NCBI RefSeq assembly: GCF_014892575.1
Contig: NZ_JADBGI010000011.1
Coordinates: 293 to 64,292, forward strand
Length of the DNA stretch: 64,000 nucleotides
Direction: 5' to 3'
Source of the DNA: Nocardiopsis coralli
Lineage (GTDB): Bacteria > Actinomycetota > Actinomycetes > Streptosporangiales > Streptosporangiaceae
In this document: positions 16,601 to 24,771 of the stretch, one piece after another
Position numbering within the stretch: the first letter of the stretch is position 1
Layout: each line of letters starts with the position of its first letter
Position numbers and translations under genes: made by a program
The notes under the pieces: model-generated
What the model saw: the letters and a program-made list of their open reading frames with translations, nothing else
Databases searched by the model: none
Told to the model about the DNA's origin: nothing

Positions 16601-17137
16601 TCAGGTCTCCGACGACCCCTGCTCGGTGGCCGGCAGCTCGATGTCCAGGGTCAGGGCCAGGGCCGAGGTCAGGGCGGGGATCAGGTCCTCCCCGTCCATC
16701 ACTTCCTCGTCGGTGTCGTGGTTGCGCAGGCGCATCGCGCAGTGGCGCGACCCGTCCCGCCCGACCCCGGCGACCATGCGGATCTCCTCGGTCTCCTTGC
16801 CTGAGGTGTTGGGGTCCTCGTCCACGGCGAGGGTCTCGTCGGACCCCTTCACCACGAGGCGCTCCATCACCAACGCGCACCCGGCCACACCCTCGGGCCA
16901 CATGATGCGGCCGAGCGCCTCCTCCAGGGGAACGTCCTCCGGAAGGCGCTCCTGCTGCACCGGGGTCAGCTCGTCCGGGGACTCCGGTTCGGAGATCCCC
17001 AGCAGCTGCGCGGCGGCGGGCTCGGCCTTGAGCAGCTCGGCCGTCGGCACCAGGGCGTACAGCTCCAACGGCTGGTCCCACCCCTGTTCGGCGACGTGGT
17101 GTTCCAGGTCCATCACGGCTTCACGAATGTTCGACAC
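16601..17137 (-). CDS. PPA1309 family protein
   Basis: A 178-residue acidic protein of the actinobacterial PPA1309 family, with function unknown. Recognisable segments are the N-terminal EHHVAEQGWDQPLELYALVPT and the central PEGVAGCALVMERLVV, followed by RNHDTDEEVMDGEDLIPALT. The GTG at 17137 is chosen because it gives the family-like beginning MSNIREAVMDLEHHVAE. It is divergent from the UPF0182 gene and convergent with the Lon-like protease, a conserved grouping in the order. Confidence 0.85.
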   Translation of the reverse strand: MSNIREAVMDLEHHVAEQGWDQPLELYALVPTAELLKAEPAAAQLLGISEPESPDELTPVQQERLPEDVPLEEALGRIMWPEGVAGCALVMERLVVKGSDETLAVDEDPNTSGKETEEIRMVAGVGRDGSRHCAMRLRNHDTDEEVMDGEDLIPALTSALALTLDIELPATEQGSSET

Positions 17138-17274
17138 GTTTCCATGGTGGCCGATGTGGGGACCTCGCTGCGCCCGGCACGTCCCAGTAGGGTCGGACCC
17201 GGCCCCCGCCCGGATGCAGCTCCGATACTGCAACGATGCACGCTTGTCACCCGCGCGGAAGCGATTTCGGGAAC

Positions 17275-17304
17275 CTGACGGCCACCGATTAAGTTTTCTG
17301 TAAT
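17275..17304 (+). promoter_or_regulatory. Putative promoter of the UPF0182 gene
   Basis: CTGACG (17275-17280) and TGTAAT (17299-17304) have an 18-bp spacer in the AT-richer part of the divergent region, about 55 nt before the start codon. Confidence 0.45.
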
Positions 17305-17358
17305 AGGGCGCCACTTGCGCACCGAAACGCACCTACCAAGTCAGAACGAGGGGGAGGC

Positions 17359-20300
17359 GTGAGCTTCCGATCGCCCGGCGCACCACCTGCGCGTATGCCT
17401 CGCCGATCAAGGTTGCTCGCGCCTGTCGCAGCGACCGTGGTCGTCATCATCGCGGGTCTGGTGTTCGCCGCCAACTTCTGGACCGACTTCAAGTGGTTCC
17501 AGTCCGTCGACTACACCTCGGTCTTCCTGACCGAGCTGTGGACCCGTGTGCTGTTGTTCGCCGCGGCAGGTCTGGTGATGGCGGTCGTCGTCGGCGCCAG
17601 CATCTACTTCGCCTACCGTGCCCGGCCGGCCATGCGCCCGGCCAGCCTGGAACAGCAGGGACTGGACCGCTACCGGCAGTCCATCGACCCGCACCGCAAG
17701 CTCTTCTACTGGATCGCCGTCGGCGCCCTGGCGGTCCTCGCCGGTGCGGCCGCCAGCGGTGACTGGCAGTCGTTCCTGCAGTTCATGAACGCGACGAACT
17801 TCGGGGCGACCGACCCCGAGTTCAACATGGACATCGGGTTCTTCGCGTTCACCCTGCCGTTCCTGGAGACCCTGCTCGGGTACCTGTACGCCGCCGTGAT
17901 CCTGGCGTTCATCGCCGCGGTCGTCGTGCACTACCTGTACGGCGGCGTCCGCCTGCAGAACGACACCGGCCAGCGTGCCACCCCGTCCGCCCGCGTGCAC
18001 CTGTCGGTGCTCCTGGGCCTCTTCGTGCTGCTGCGCGCGGTCTCCTACTGGCTCGACCGCTACGGCCTGCTCTTCTCCGAGCGCGGTTACACGTTCGGTG
18101 CCGCCTACACCGACGTCAACGCGGTCAAGACGGCGCTGACGATCCTCACCGTCATCTCGGTGATCTGCGCGCTGCTGTTCTTCGCGAACATCTACTTCAA
18201 GAACACGATGGTCCCGATGGCGAGCCTGGGGCTCCTGCTGCTGTCCGCCGTCCTCGTGGGCGTGGCCTACCCGCAGATCGTGCAGAACTTCCAGGTCGAC
18301 CCCAACGAGCAGCGCCTGGAAGCCGAGTACATCCAGCGCAACATCGACAGCACCCGTGAGGCGTACGAGATCGCCGACTCGGACGTGCAGACCTACGACG
18401 CCACCACCGAGCTCACGCCCGAGGAGCTGGCGGAAGAGGCCGACACGATCCCGAGCGTGCGCCTGGCCGACCCGTCCGTGGTCTCGCAGACCTTCCAGCA
18501 GATGCAGCAGGTCCGCGGCTTCTACCAGTTCCCGGACGTGCTCGAGGTCGACCGCTACGAGGACACCGACGGCAACCTCACCGACACGCTGGTCGCCGTC
18601 CGCGAGCTCGAGGGTCCGCCGGACGACCAGGACAACTGGCTGAACCGGCACCTGATCTACACCCACGGCTACGGCATGGTGGGCGCGGCCGGCAACCTCA
18701 TCGACGACGAGGGCCGCCCGGTCTTCACCGAGTACAACATCCCGCCGCGGGGTGAGCTCAGTGAGGTGACCGGCGAGTACGAGCCGCGCATCTACTACGG
18801 CCGCGAAGGCGCCGAGTACGTCATCGTCGGCGCCGAGGACGAGTACGACTACCCCCTCGACGCCGAGGAGGACGCGGGGGACGTGCCCACGCCCGAGGAC
18901 GCGATCGAGGACGAGTCCCGCGCGCCCAACGAGGGCGACACCGAAGGCAACGGTGAAGGCGGCGGCGAGGGTGCCGACGCCGAGGGCGAGGGCGAGGAGC
19001 CCGAGGGTTCGCAGGCCTACACCAACTACGACGGTGAAGGCGGCGTGCCGCTGAACAACTTCTTCGACCGGATCCTGTACGCGATCAAGTACCAGGAGAC
19101 GAGCATCCTGCTCAACAGCGCGATCGACAGCAACTCGCGCATCATCTACGAGCGGGACCCGGAGGAGCGCGTCCAGAAGGTCGCCCCGTTCCTGACCACC
19201 GACAGCCGCCCGTACCCGGCGGTCGTCGACGGCCAGGTCAAGTGGATCGTGGACGCCTACACCACGTCCAACAACTACCCGTACGCCAACCGGCTCGACT
19301 TCAACCAGGCGGTGACCGACACCTTCACCGACGGTTCGGTGCAGGAGGTCGGCGCGCTGCCCGGCAACGAGGTCAACTACATCCGGAACTCGGTCAAGGC
19401 CACCGTCGACGCCTACGACGGCACGGTGGAGCTGTACCAGTGGGACGAGGACGACCCCGTCCTGGAGACCTGGATGGGTGCGTTCCCGGACATCGTCACG
19501 CCGCGGGACGAGATGAGCGACGAGCTCATCGACCACATCCGGTACCCGGACGACCTGTTCAAGGTCCAGCGCGAGATCATGCGCGAGTACCACGTGACCG
19601 AGCCGGACGCCTACTACGGCGGTCAGGACTTCTGGGAGGTCCCGGAGGACCCGACCAACGAGACGGAAGAGGCCGAGCCGCCCTACCGCCAGACCATCAA
19701 CTTCCCGGGCGCGGAGGAGGCCAGCTTCTCGCTGACCTCGACCTTCGTGCCGCGGGGACGTGAGAACCTGGCGGCGTTCATGGCCGTGGACAGCGACCCG
19801 CGCTCCGACGACTACGGTCAGCTGCAGCTCCTGGAGCTGCCGCGGAGCACCGTGATCTTCGGTCCCGGGCAGATCCAGAACGCCTTCGACTCCGACGCCG
19901 ATGTGCGTGAGGTCCTGCTCCCGCTGGAGCAGTCCGAGGCCGAGGTCACGCGGGGCAACCTGCTGACCCTGCCGTTCGGTGGCGGTCTGCTCTACGTCGA
20001 GCCGCTGTACGTCCAGGCCGGCGGCGGCGGTGCTGCGTCCTTCCCGCTCCTGCAGCAGGTGATGGTCGGCTTCGGTGAGGAGGTCGCCATCGGCAGCACC
20101 CTCCAGGAGGCTCTGAACAACCTGTTCGAGGGCGGCCAGGGCCCGCTCCCCGAGCCGGACACCGGCGACGAGGGGACCGAGGACGAGGACCCGGCCGAGG
20201 GTGACGCCGGGGCCGGTGACGAAGACACCGGCGGAACCGACGAGGACCTCGTCGACGCCCTGAACGAGGCCGTGGAGGCCTTGGAGGAGGCCCAGGAGTC

Positions 20301-20367
20301 CAACGACGACGCCAACGAGCGCGTGCGTGAGGCCCTGGAGGACATCGAGGAGCAGATGGGCAACTAA
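17359..20367 (+). CDS. UPF0182 (COG1615) large membrane protein
   Basis: A 1002-residue integral membrane protein. About seven hydrophobic helices occupy residues 20-320, followed by a large extracytoplasmic part with family segments such as GFYQFPDVLEVDRY, YTHGYGMVGAAGN, FFDRILYAIKYQETSILL and YVEPLYVQ. Two acidic low-complexity tracts stand out: a Glu/Gly-rich insertion near residues 525-550 and an Asp/Glu-rich C-terminus (about 930-1000). The family is nearly universal in Actinobacteria (Rv3193c) and uncharacterised. The GTG start follows a G/A-rich site. A terminator hairpin follows at 20411-20441. Confidence 0.93.
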   Translation: MSFRSPGAPPARMPRRSRLLAPVAATVVVIIAGLVFAANFWTDFKWFQSVDYTSVFLTELWTRVLLFAAAGLVMAVVVGASIYFAYRARPAMRPASLEQQGLDRYRQSIDPHRKLFYWIAVGALAVLAGAAASGDWQSFLQFMNATNFGATDPEFNMDIGFFAFTLPFLETLLGYLYAAVILAFIAAVVVHYLYGGVRLQNDTGQRATPSARVHLSVLLGLFVLLRAVSYWLDRYGLLFSERGYTFGAAYTDVNAVKTALTILTVISVICALLFFANIYFKNTMVPMASLGLLLLSAVLVGVAYPQIVQNFQVDPNEQRLEAEYIQRNIDSTREAYEIADSDVQTYDATTELTPEELAEEADTIPSVRLADPSVVSQTFQQMQQVRGFYQFPDVLEVDRYEDTDGNLTDTLVAVRELEGPPDDQDNWLNRHLIYTHGYGMVGAAGNLIDDEGRPVFTEYNIPPRGELSEVTGEYEPRIYYGREGAEYVIVGAEDEYDYPLDAEEDAGDVPTPEDAIEDESRAPNEGDTEGNGEGGGEGADAEGEGEEPEGSQAYTNYDGEGGVPLNNFFDRILYAIKYQETSILLNSAIDSNSRIIYERDPEERVQKVAPFLTTDSRPYPAVVDGQVKWIVDAYTTSNNYPYANRLDFNQAVTDTFTDGSVQEVGALPGNEVNYIRNSVKATVDAYDGTVELYQWDEDDPVLETWMGAFPDIVTPRDEMSDELIDHIRYPDDLFKVQREIMREYHVTEPDAYYGGQDFWEVPEDPTNETEEAEPPYRQTINFPGAEEASFSLTSTFVPRGRENLAAFMAVDSDPRSDDYGQLQLLELPRSTVIFGPGQIQNAFDSDADVREVLLPLEQSEAEVTRGNLLTLPFGGGLLYVEPLYVQAGGGGAASFPLLQQVMVGFGEEVAIGSTLQEALNNLFEGGQGPLPEPDTGDEGTEDEDPAEGDAGAGDEDTGGTDEDLVDALNEAVEALEEAQESNDDANERVREALEDIEEQMGN

Positions 20368-20410
20368 CGGCCCAGGGGTCCGAGGGCCCGCGCTCCGAGA
20401 GCGTTCCGTG

Positions 20411-20441
20411 TGGGGCGGTACCCGTCGAGGGTGCCGCCCCA
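20411..20441 (+). terminator. Terminator hairpin after the UPF0182 gene
   Basis: TGGGGCGGTACCC pairs with GGGTGCCGCCCCA with one G-U, around a GTCGA loop. It lies 43 bp downstream of the stop. Confidence 0.7.
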
Positions 20442-20493
20442 CCGTCGTTCCCGGGCGGGGAACGGGCGGGTGAGTGGCCGCACACCCGCACTG

Positions 20494-20523
20494 TTCGAGG
20501 GAGTCCCGCGAGCACGATAGGCT
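20494..20523 (+). promoter_or_regulatory. Promoter of initiator tRNA copy 1
   Basis: TTCGAG (20494-20499), an 18-bp spacer and TAGGCT (20518-20523). The -10 ends 13 nt before the tRNA, the same distance as in copies 2 and 3, which supports the call. Confidence 0.5.
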
Positions 20524-20536
20524 GAGAACACACCGA

Positions 20537-20613
20537 CGCGGGGTGGAGCAGTTCGGTAGCTCGCTGGGCTCATAACCCAGAGGTCGCAGGTTCAAATCCT
20601 GTCCCCGCTACCA
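20537..20613 (+). tRNA. tRNA-fMet (CAT), initiator, copy 1
   Basis: 77 nt including encoded CCA. Initiator identity is shown by the unpaired C1-U72 end of the acceptor stem (CGCGGGG/CCCCGCT), the three G-C pairs in the anticodon stem (GGG...CCC around CTCATAA) and anticodon CAT. All three copies in the window are identical. Confidence 0.97.
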
Positions 20614-20616
20614 CGT

Positions 20617-20646
20617 CCTCGGCCGGGGGTTCGCCCCCGGCCGAGG
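20617..20646 (+). terminator. Perfect 13-bp hairpin after tRNA-fMet copy 1
   Basis: CCTCGGCCGGGGG, TTCG loop, CCCCCGGCCGAGG, beginning 3 nt after the encoded CCA. It is probably a processing or termination structure. Confidence 0.65.
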
Positions 20647-20694
20647 GGATTCATTCGGGTGGGCCTCACTCGGCGAACCGCAAGGGGAACCGAT

Positions 20695-20723
20695 TTGCCA
20701 CCCGGGCCGCAAGGTCCTAAAGT
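20695..20723 (+). promoter_or_regulatory. Promoter of initiator tRNA copy 2
   Basis: TTGCCA (20695-20700), a 17-bp spacer and TAAAGT (20718-20723), ending 13 nt before the tRNA. The flanking sequence is homologous to that upstream of copy 3, where the hexamers have drifted to ACGGCA and GAAATT (20892-20920). Confidence 0.65.
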
Positions 20724-20735
20724 TGAGGTCAACGA

Positions 20736-20812
20736 CGCGGGGTGGAGCAGTTCGGTAGCTCGCTGGGCTCATAACCCAGAGGTCGCAGGTTCAAATCCTG
20801 TCCCCGCTACCA
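20736..20812 (+). tRNA. tRNA-fMet (CAT), initiator, copy 2
   Basis: Identical to copy 1 over all 77 nt, with encoded CCA. A shorter hairpin (CCGGAGAG/CTCTCCGG, 20819-20845) follows. Confidence 0.97.
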
Positions 20813-20818
20813 CGTTTT

Positions 20819-20845
20819 CCGGAGAGATTTCATCCCGCTCTCCGG
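20819..20845 (+). terminator. Hairpin after tRNA-fMet copy 2
   Basis: An 8-bp stem CCGGAGAG/CTCTCCGG with an 11-nt loop. It is in the position equivalent to the 13-bp hairpin after copy 1 but of different sequence. Confidence 0.5.
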
Positions 20846-20932
20846 GGAATTCAACGGGTGGGTCTCATCCGGTCCCTTCACGGGAACCGATACGGCACCC
20901 GGGCCGCAAGGCCCGAAATTCGAGGCCATCGA

Positions 20933-21009
20933 CGCGGGGTGGAGCAGTTCGGTAGCTCGCTGGGCTCATAACCCAGAGGTCGCAGGTTCAAATCCTGTCC
21001 CCGCTACCA
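20933..21009 (+). tRNA. tRNA-fMet (CAT), initiator, copy 3
   Basis: Identical to copies 1 and 2, with encoded CCA, and followed directly by a U-tract terminator. Confidence 0.97.
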
Positions 21010-21013
21010 AGGA

Positions 21014-21047
21014 AGCGCCGGGTGGAGAATTCCGCCCGGCGCTTTTT
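21014..21047 (+). terminator. Intrinsic terminator of the tRNA array
   Basis: AGCGCCGGGTGGA pairs with TCCGCCCGGCGCT (one G-U) around a GAAT loop, followed by a T-run. It is the only one of the three post-tRNA hairpins with a U-tract. Confidence 0.85.
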
Positions 21048-21217
21048 CGTGTGTCCGGTCATGGCCGTCGCGCACGGCAGGGCCCGCACACGAGAAGAGC
21101 CCCGCAGACCCCGGGCGGCCGTTGTGGCGGCCGCCGGGTCCACGGGGCTCCGTAAGTCCGGCCGGGCCGGTCCCGGGCGCCCACGGCCCTCTCAGAGGTG
21201 TACGGCTGGGCGCGGGC

Positions 21218-21736
21218 CTACTCGGCCTCGAAGCCGTCGCAGGCCAGCGCGGTCCCGGTCTCCTCGTCGGTCCACAGGACGGTGTGCGTGCCCGCGGCCA
21301 GCCCGGCGCCCTCGAAGTCGTCGGGGAACTCGACGGGGGCCACCTCGCCGTCCTCGACGGCCGCCGCAGCGGTCACGGGTTCCTCGTCCGGTCCCACCAC
21401 GACGACCTCGGTGCCCGTGGTGTCGGCGTCCTCCGGGGCGTGGGCGGACAGCGCGACGGGGCCCTCCTCGACGGCACGGCGGGGCACGTCCGTGCGCCAC
21501 CCGCCGGCGGCGTCCACGTCCGGCTCGCACAGAAGGGTGTCGGGGTCGAAGCGGGACTCGGGGAGCCCGTCCTCCTCGGCCCCGTTCGCCTCGCGTGCGT
21601 CCTCGGCGATCATGGCGTCGAGCTGCTCGGGTGAGTGGCCGTGCCCCTCGGAGCAGGCGGTGGCCAGCAGGAACAGGGGCAGGGCGGCGCACACGGCCAG
21701 GCGCCGCACAGGGTGGGTCGTCAACACGCCGTGCAC
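21218..21736 (-). CDS. Putative lipoprotein, unknown function
   Basis: A 172-residue protein with an N-terminal signal: Arg pair, hydrophobic stretch LAVCAALPLFLLATAC, with lipobox LATAC placing the lipidated Cys near residue 28. The mature part is acidic, begins SEGHGHSPEQLDAMIAE, and contains several Cys residues. No family is recognised. It may be cell-surface and monocistronic, and it follows the tRNA array on the opposite strand. The GTG start at 21736 is a weak choice; a GTG at 21727 is also possible. Confidence 0.75.
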   Translation of the reverse strand: MHGVLTTHPVRRLAVCAALPLFLLATACSEGHGHSPEQLDAMIAEDAREANGAEEDGLPESRFDPDTLLCEPDVDAAGGWRTDVPRRAVEEGPVALSAHAPEDADTTGTEVVVVGPDEEPVTAAAAVEDGEVAPVEFPDDFEGAGLAAGTHTVLWTDEETGTALACDGFEAE

Positions 21737-21809
21737 GCTACTACAACGGGCCGACCCGTCAGCACCGAACGATCCGGGTTCCGAAGGGCACCGGGAACCC
21801 TGGACGGGG

Positions 21810-22616
21810 TCAGGTGGGGCGCAGCGGAGTGGGTCCGCCGTTGAGCCAGGTCAGGGTCTGGTCGTGGAGCGCGCCGTTGGTGCAGACCAGCGGCCCGTTG
21901 TCCTCGAAGCCCTCACCGCGCAGGTTGGTGGCGCGGCCGCCGGCCTCCTCGAGGATGATCGGCAGCGGGGCGGCGTCCCACACCGACAGTTCCGGTTCGG
22001 CGGCGATGTCGACCGTGCCCTCGGCGACCATCACGTGCGACCAGAAGTCACCGTAGGCGCGCGTGCGCCACACCGAACGGGTCAGGCCGAGGAAGGACTC
22101 CAGGCGGCCCTGCTCCTCCCAGCCGGTCAGCGACGAAAAACTGAGCGAGGCGTCGGAGAGCTCGCCGACCTGCGAGACCTGGCAGCGCGAGGCCTTGGAG
22201 AGGCTGCGCCCGGTCCACGTCCCGTTGCCCTGGGAGGCCCACCAGCGCCGCTGCAGCGCCGGGGCAGAGACCACACCCACCACCGGGCGGTCGCCCTCGA
22301 GCAGGGCGATGAGCGTCGCCCACACGGGGACCCCGCGCACGTAGTTCTTGGTGCCGTCGATGGGGTCGATGACCCACACCCGGTTGCTGTTGCCGGTCTT
22401 GCCGTACTCCTCGCCGACCACCGCGTCGCGCGGGCGCGCGCGGGAGAGCACACTGCGCAGCGTCTCCTCGACCATCCGGTCGGCCTCGGTCACCGGGGTG
22501 AGGTCGGGTTTGGTGTCCACCACCAGATCGAGTGCTCGGAAACGCTTGAGAGCGATGTCGTCGGCAGCGTCGGCGAGCACGTGGGCCAGACGCAGATCAT
22601 CGTCGAAGGACGCCAT
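21810..22616 (-). CDS. hisN: Inositol-monophosphatase-family phosphatase (HisN-like)
   Basis: A 268-residue Mg-dependent, Li-sensitive phosphatase. The motifs are GEEYGKTG, the metal site WVIDPIDGTKNYVRG near residue 85, and the C-terminal motif ELSVWDAAPLPIILEEAGG. Actinobacterial members of this size with the D-P-I-D-G-T-K-N-Y-V-R-G signature are commonly histidinol-phosphate phosphatases, completing histidine synthesis; inositol-1-phosphatase is the alternative. The ATG at 22616 gives the family's MASFDDDLRLAHVLAD start. It is divergent from a TetR regulator across a palindrome. Confidence 0.87.
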   Translation of the reverse strand: MASFDDDLRLAHVLADAADDIALKRFRALDLVVDTKPDLTPVTEADRMVEETLRSVLSRARPRDAVVGEEYGKTGNSNRVWVIDPIDGTKNYVRGVPVWATLIALLEGDRPVVGVVSAPALQRRWWASQGNGTWTGRSLSKASRCQVSQVGELSDASLSFSSLTGWEEQGRLESFLGLTRSVWRTRAYGDFWSHVMVAEGTVDIAAEPELSVWDAAPLPIILEEAGGRATNLRGEGFEDNGPLVCTNGALHDQTLTWLNGGPTPLRPT

Positions 22617-22696
22617 GGGCGGTAACGCTACCCGCCCCGGAACGAACATGGCCAAAGGGGCACCCGCACGTGATGCAAGTGTGACACCGGGCGGAA

Positions 22697-22725
22697 CCGG
22701 AACCCTTGCGGCTCCGGGGTTCCGG
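22697..22725. promoter_or_regulatory. Palindromic putative TetR operator
   Basis: CCGGAACCC (22697-22705) and GGGTTCCGG (22717-22725) form a perfect 9-bp inverted repeat with an 11-bp centre, 19 bp before the TetR gene and between divergent genes. Confidence 0.5.
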
Positions 22726-22744
22726 TCCGGCGGCGGATGCGATC

Positions 22745-23359
22745 ATGGAGGGCATGGAACCGGTGAACGAAGAGCGTGCCGAACGCACCCCCGTGCGCGA
22801 GCGGCTCATGGACGCCGCCTACGCCGAGGTCGTGGCGGGCCGCTGGACACAACAGCGCATGGCCGACATCGCCTCGGCCGCGGAGGTGTCCCGGCAGACG
22901 CTCTACAACGTCTTCGGCAGTAAGGAAGGGCTGCTGCAGGCGGTCGTGGTGCGGGAGGCCGACAGCCTCCTCGACAAGGTCGTCGCACTGCTGGAGGAGG
23001 ACCGGTCCGACCCCGTGCACGCCGTCAGCCGCACGACGGGGTTCGTGCTGCGCTCGCTGCGCGACAACCCGCTCCTGCGCGCCGTCGTCGCCGGGGACCG
23101 CGAACTGCTGCCCGTGGTCACCACCCGTTCCGCGCCGCTGCTGGACGTGCTCGGTGAACGCATGGCCGCCATGCTCGCCGAGAGCTGCCCCGAGCTGGAC
23201 CGTTCGGTGACCGAGGCCGTCGCGGACGTGAACCTGCGCCTGACGGTCTCCTACGCCCTGCAACCCATCGACCCCGACGAGGCCGCCCGCCGTGTGGAGG
23301 CCGTGGTCCACGGAATGCTCTGCGTGGGCCTGCCCGAGGCGGGCCGCACCCGGGGTTGA
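22745..23359 (+). CDS. TetR-family transcriptional regulator
   Basis: A 204-residue protein. The N-terminal helix-turn-helix MADIASAAEVSRQTLYNVFGSKEGLLQAV is typical TetR, followed by a helical ligand-binding domain. The ligand is unknown. ATGs at 22745 and 22754 are both possible. A palindrome just upstream suggests autoregulation and perhaps control of the divergent hisN-like gene. The DUF2087 gene follows 25 bp downstream and may be co-transcribed. Confidence 0.88.
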   Translation: MEGMEPVNEERAERTPVRERLMDAAYAEVVAGRWTQQRMADIASAAEVSRQTLYNVFGSKEGLLQAVVVREADSLLDKVVALLEEDRSDPVHAVSRTTGFVLRSLRDNPLLRAVVAGDRELLPVVTTRSAPLLDVLGERMAAMLAESCPELDRSVTEAVADVNLRLTVSYALQPIDPDEAARRVEAVVHGMLCVGLPEAGRTRG

Positions 23360-23384
23360 GCGGACCGAGAGGAGGAGCGCCCCC

Positions 23385-23675
23385 GTGCGGGACGGTTCCT
23401 ACACAGAACGGCACCGCCAGGAGGTTCTGGACTGCTACACCTCCGGCGGGCGGATCACGGCCATGCCCGTGCGGCGCCCGGACCGGCTCGTCCTGCTCGA
23501 CCACGTGGCACGCGGCCTGGAACCGGGCGTGCGCTACACCGAACCGGAGCTGACCGCGGTGCTGCTGCGCTACGGCTCCGACCTGGCGGCGCTACGCGGC
23601 GGACTGTTGGCCGAGGGGTTCCTCGAACACGACCGGCGGGCGTACTGGCGCTGCGGCGGCACCGTCGAGCTCTGA
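23385..23675 (+). CDS. DUF2087-domain protein
   Basis: A 96-residue protein with the DUF2087 pattern RLVLLDHVARGLEPGVRYTEPELTAVLLRYGSD followed by LRGGLLAEGFLEHDRRAYWR. This is a winged-helix-like fold often fused to or encoded beside transcription regulators. The GTG is preceded by GGAGG at nine nt. Its position directly after the TetR gene suggests a shared regulatory role. Confidence 0.82.
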   Translation: MRDGSYTERHRQEVLDCYTSGGRITAMPVRRPDRLVLLDHVARGLEPGVRYTEPELTAVLLRYGSDLAALRGGLLAEGFLEHDRRAYWRCGGTVEL

Positions 23676-23692
23676 GCAGGGCAGACGCTCGG

Positions 23693-23748
23693 GGATCTTG
23701 CTACCGGAGCCGAACTCAGCGCTGAACCCGGCTCTGGTAGCAAGATCC
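23693..23748. repeat. 56-bp dispersed inverted-repeat element, copy A
   Basis: 20-nt arms GGATCTTGCTACC... and ...GGTAGCAAGATCC, with one G-U pair, flank a 16-nt loop. It lies between two converging genes (DUF2087 and rsgA). A second copy with the same stem, the same loop length and a different loop sequence lies at 38651-38706. Confidence 0.92.
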
Positions 23749-23754
23749 TCGCAA

Positions 23755-24771
23755 TCAGGAAAGGGCCGGGGGCTCTTCCTCGTCCTCGCCCTCGCGGCTG
23801 GAGAGCAGCCGCACCAGGGAGGACACCCGGTCGGCGTCCAGGGTCCCGGCGGCCAGGGCCGCATGGACGGCGCAGCCGGGGGAGTCGGGCCGGTGCGCGC
23901 AGCCCTCCGGGCAGTCCGGGGTGAGCTCGGCGATCTCCGGGAACCCGGCGACGATCTCCTCCGGTGCGATGTGGGCGAGCCCGAAGCTGCGCACACCCGG
24001 GGTGTCGATGAGCCATCCGCCCTCGAAGGCGAGGGCGACCGCGGAGGTCGAGGTGTGGCGCCCGCGGCCGGTGACGGTGTTGACCCCGCCCACGGCCCGG
24101 TCGGTTCCGGGGATCAACCGGTTGACCAGCGTCGACTTTCCCACGCCGGAGGAACCCACGAGCACCGTCGTGCGCCCGGCGAGGCGCTCGGACAGTTCCG
24201 TCGGGTCCGAGTCCGGACCGAGCACGACGTACGGCAGGCCGAGCGGTTCGTACAGGCGCACCATCGGCCCGGGGTCCCCGAGGTCGGCCTTGGTCAGGCA
24301 CAGCAGGGGTTCCAGGCCGGCGTCGTAGGCGGCGACCAGACAGCGGTCCACGAACCGGGGCTGCGGTTCGGGGTCGGCCAGGGCGCACACGATCGCGAGC
24401 TGGTCGGCGTTGGCGACGATGATGCGCTCGACCGGGTCGGTGTCGTCGGCGGTGCGGCGCAGCACCGAGTGGCGGTCCTTGACCCGCACGACCCGGGCGA
24501 GTGTGTCCGGCTTGCCCGACAGGTCGCCGACCACGTCCACCCGGTCCCCGACCACGATGGAACCGCGGCCCAGTTCGCGGGCCTTCATCGCCACCACCGG
24601 GACGCCGGCGACCAGGCACCGGTACCGGCCGCGGTCCACGGCGGTGACCAGGCCCTCCTCGGCGTCGGAGTGCTTGGGCCGGTTGCGGGTGCGGGGCTTG
24701 GAACCGCCCCGGGCGCGCACGCGTACGTCGCGTTCGTCCATGTGGCGGCCCCCGCCCCGCGTGCGGCTCAC
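23755..24771 (-). CDS. rsgA: Small ribosomal subunit biogenesis GTPase RsgA
   Basis: A 338-residue circularly permuted GTPase that acts in late 30S subunit maturation. It has an OB-fold N-terminus ([16 protein letters not shown]), G4 LTKADLGD, then G1 [14 protein letters not shown]3 [11 protein letters not shown], and the C-terminal zinc site [14 protein letters not shown]. The circular order G4-G1-G3 is diagnostic. The GTG start overlaps the aroA stop by 4 bp (GTGA), so the genes are translationally coupled. An internal ATG at codon 11 is an alternative start. Confidence 0.95.
   Translation of the reverse strand: MSRTRGGGRHMDERDVRVRARGGSKPRTRNRPKHSDAEEGLVTAVDRGRYRCLVAGVPVVAMKARELGRGSIVVGDRVDVVGDLSGKPDTLARVVRVKDRHSVLRRTADDTDPVERIIVANADQLAIVCALADPEPQPRFVDRCLVAAYDAGLEPLLCLTKADLGDPGPMVRLYEPLGLPYVVLGPDSDPTELSERLAGRTTVLVGSSGVGKSTLVNRLIPGTDRAVGGVNTVTGRGRHTSTSAVALAFEGGWLIDTPGVRSFGLAHIAPEEIVAGFPEIAELTPDCPEGCAHRPDSPGCAVHAALAAGTLDADRVSSLVRLLSSREGEDEEEPPALS

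Noticed and set aside
20659-20955. A 98-residue frame across the initiator tRNA array
   Set aside because: It runs through two tRNA genes and translates them, a common artefact of tRNA repeats.
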